Source of the DNA: a bacterium
Lineage (GTDB): Bacteria; UBP6; UBA1177
NCBI GenBank assembly: GCA_017405875.1
Contig: JAFQZM010000040.1
Span: 35,660 to 99,659 of the forward strand
Length of the DNA stretch: 64,000 nucleotides
Direction: 5' to 3'
Both the position numbers and the translations under genes were made by a program. Under the pieces are notes generated by a model. The model ran no database searches, was not told the origin of the DNA, and worked only from the letters and a program-made list of their open reading frames with translations. Position 1 is the stretch's first letter, and each line of letters begins with the position of its first letter. Shown here in pieces: positions 62,444 to 64,000 of this stretch.

Positions 62444-64000
62444 ATGAAAAGAAGTTTTATGTTATTTGCAGTGTTTATGGCATGTTTTGGTTTGTTTGCG
62501 GAAGGAAATCCGGCAACACCACTGCCGCACACCTGCCTTGATTATGTAAACTCGCCGAGCAATTTTATTCCTTCATGGTTTGAACATCTTGAATTTGCTG
62601 ATAAAGAAGGCTTGGATTACAACAAAGAATTTCTTCAGGAACACGGTGGAAGAGTTGGAACACTTGTCTATCAATATCAAGGAAATGGATTGCCAAATGA
62701 TTGGACATACGGTGTGCGATGCAGCGGAACACTGATAGGAAAAAACTATTTCTTAACAGCAGGACATTGTGCTACAACAAAAGATGAATACGGTAATGAC
62801 ATCAAAATTGTTGGGGTCTTATTCGGGTATCAAATGGCAGATATCGATGATGATAACGATAAGACTCCTCCAAACTATCCAAGAGTTTCCATTTATGATG
62901 GATATTTGGATGAGACTGGAAATTACAGACAATATGGAGAACCTGGAAAACCTGCTAATTTTACTGAGCATCAGGCATATTTCCCGATTGTTGACCGCTA
63001 TATAGATTGCAATGCTGACGGATCAGTAGAACATGGTTGGAATCACATATGCCCAAAGAAAGACGATGAAGAAAATGATGCGGAACATGATGATGACACA
63101 GAATACGATGATGACACAGAATACGATGATAGCGACAATGATATAGAATATATTCTTGCTGAAAATATACCATGGCCTGATGAGGCAACAGGGCAAGTGT
63201 TGGGGAAAATGGATTATGCTATATATGAATTGAAAAAAAATAAAGATGCTTGGCCAGCAGAAGCATTGGATCCTTGGCCATGGAGATCTGAAAACAACCA
63301 AGATGACGAAGCACCTGAAAAACTATGGAGACTTCTTGACAACACAAACGGTGCCAGAGGCTGGGCAAGAGTGAATACTGCTGTTCTCCAGACAAATTCC
63401 GAAATAAATGTCATTGGACATCCAAATGTTGCAAATATGTATGTAGGAAATAAAGAACTTCGCGGATTAAAAATTGCCAATGTCGGTAGTGTTGTAAATG
63501 GTAAAGGGCATGCTCATGCGCAACACTTTGATGAGGATGTTCTGATATTTGAAGGCGCAGATATATGGTATGGTAACTCAGGCAGTTCTGTTTTAGATAA
63601 TCACGGCAGACTCGCCGGAGTTGTTACATGGTTTGGTTGTATTCAGGGAATCACCATAGAAAATCCAGATCAAATATATCAAATACTTTCGATGCTTCCG
63701 ACACTTCCGATACCTCAGGCGCTGACATCAAATGCTACAAACTATGCCACCCCGATGTGGAAAATCTGCCGTGCTTCGCAGATAATAAAGAATGCTGCAA
63801 AAGACATGGACTGTAACGGAACGATGGATTGGTTGGATATTATTCTTGCTATCCGATTTGGACTTTCCCAATATATAAACATTGGAATAGATTTTAATTT
63901 GATAAAAAATTTTGAAATTCCGACCACTGTCGAAGAAATTCATATTCACAGATTTGATATGGATCAGAAGAAAGTTGTTACTGAAACAAAAGAAATACCG
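62444..64000 (+). CDS. Trypsin-like (S1) serine protease, exported (3' partial)
   Basis: GGAGAGCGAC precedes the ATG, and the frame stays open for all 519 codons to the window end, so the C-terminus is missing. A signal peptide (MKRSFMLFAVFMACFGLFAE) is followed by an S1 protease domain: CSGTLIGKNYFLTAGHC (His108), GKMDYAIYEL (Asp257) and YGNSGSSVLDNHGRLAGVV (Ser379), giving a complete catalytic triad. Between His and Asp lies a long insertion with an acidic block, DDDTEYDDDTEYDD (about residues 216-235), encoded by tandem repeats. A dockerin-like end, CNGTMDWLDIILAIRFGL, follows near residue 466. It may be processed or displayed together with the two preceding surface lipoproteins. Confidence 0.9.
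   Translation, partial: MKRSFMLFAVFMACFGLFAEGNPATPLPHTCLDYVNSPSNFIPSWFEHLEFADKEGLDYNKEFLQEHGGRVGTLVYQYQGNGLPNDWTYGVRCSGTLIGKNYFLTAGHCATTKDEYGNDIKIVGVLFGYQMADIDDDNDKTPPNYPRVSIYDGYLDETGNYRQYGEPGKPANFTEHQAYFPIVDRYIDCNADGSVEHGWNHICPKKDDEENDAEHDDDTEYDDDTEYDDSDNDIEYILAENIPWPDEATGQVLGKMDYAIYELKKNKDAWPAEALDPWPWRSENNQDDEAPEKLWRLLDNTNGARGWARVNTAVLQTNSEINVIGHPNVANMYVGNKELRGLKIANVGSVVNGKGHAHAQHFDEDVLIFEGADIWYGNSGSSVLDNHGRLAGVVTWFGCIQGITIENPDQIYQILSMLPTLPIPQALTSNATNYATPMWKICRASQIIKNAAKDMDCNGTMDWLDIILAIRFGLSQYINIGIDFNLIKNFEIPTTVEEIHIHRFDMDQKKVVTETKEIP

Overview
The window comes from a Gram-negative, probably anaerobic bacterium related to the Myxococcota/deltaproteobacterial lineages. Three observations support this. 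At least a dozen lipoproteins have a classical lipobox followed by a long Asp/Glu/Ser/Thr/Pro linker and a folded domain. Cys-rich repeats of the myxobacterial type (CGNG..D..E.CDG) are present. The PATAN response regulator, the sAC-like cyclase with AAA/TPR regions and GlnRS are all common in those groups. HydE, a maturase of [FeFe]-hydrogenase, points to anaerobic or fermentative life. Taxonomy is inferred from gene content only. I saw no rRNA, tRNA, CRISPR array, prophage or insertion sequence.

Layout. 1-8.2 kb: exported proteins, namely the 3' end of an exported repeat-domain protein, a subtilisin, a UbiA-type prenyltransferase, a vWA protein with calcium-type repeats, a TolC-like fragment and a lamin-tail lipoprotein. 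8.2-10.7 kb (minus): a GspG-like protein and a membrane protein with two cyclic-nucleotide-binding domains. 11-17 kb: hydE-nadA, a MATE transporter, a DUF1846 protein and a DegT aminotransferase. 17-28 kb: a very large sAC-like cyclase/ATPase/TPR protein, a Kelch lipoprotein, a phosphodiesterase, an AI-2E-type permease, a DUF3524 glycosyltransferase, and two envelope proteins. 28-34.5 kb: glnS, a three-domain DsbA-like lipoprotein, then a response regulator-hpt-trmB operon.

35.4-37.8 kb is an accessory island. It holds a divergent RelE/Phd toxin-antitoxin pair and a separate operon coding for an HTH-DUF3990 (ADP-ribosyltransferase-like) fusion plus an unknown partner. A long palindrome lies over the operon promoter and recurs at its far end; this is the best candidate for an undescribed system here. 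37.8-42.6 kb continues with a membrane protein, a WG-repeat lipoprotein and a metalloprotease/propeller/barrel protein in a coupled gene string.

42.6-52.8 kb: CAP and Cys-rich lipoproteins; a split phosphomannose isomerase cupin and mannose-1-phosphate guanylyltransferase (GDP-mannose supply); a small Ala/Glu lipoprotein; glgC with a GH57 enzyme (glycogen metabolism); a RelA/SpoT-reminiscent protein; an exported protein; and thioredoxin. 52.8-58.5 kb (minus): two tandem beta-lactamase-fold lipoproteins, nadB and a PilZ protein. 58.7-64 kb: three consecutive surface proteins, carrying FGE-like, leucine-rich-repeat and trypsin-like domains, the last cut by the window end.

Most genes have clear AGGAGG-type ribosome sites, and several promoters match a sigma70-like TTGACA-16/17-TATAAT consensus. 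GTG/TTG starts appear to be used at a few genes.
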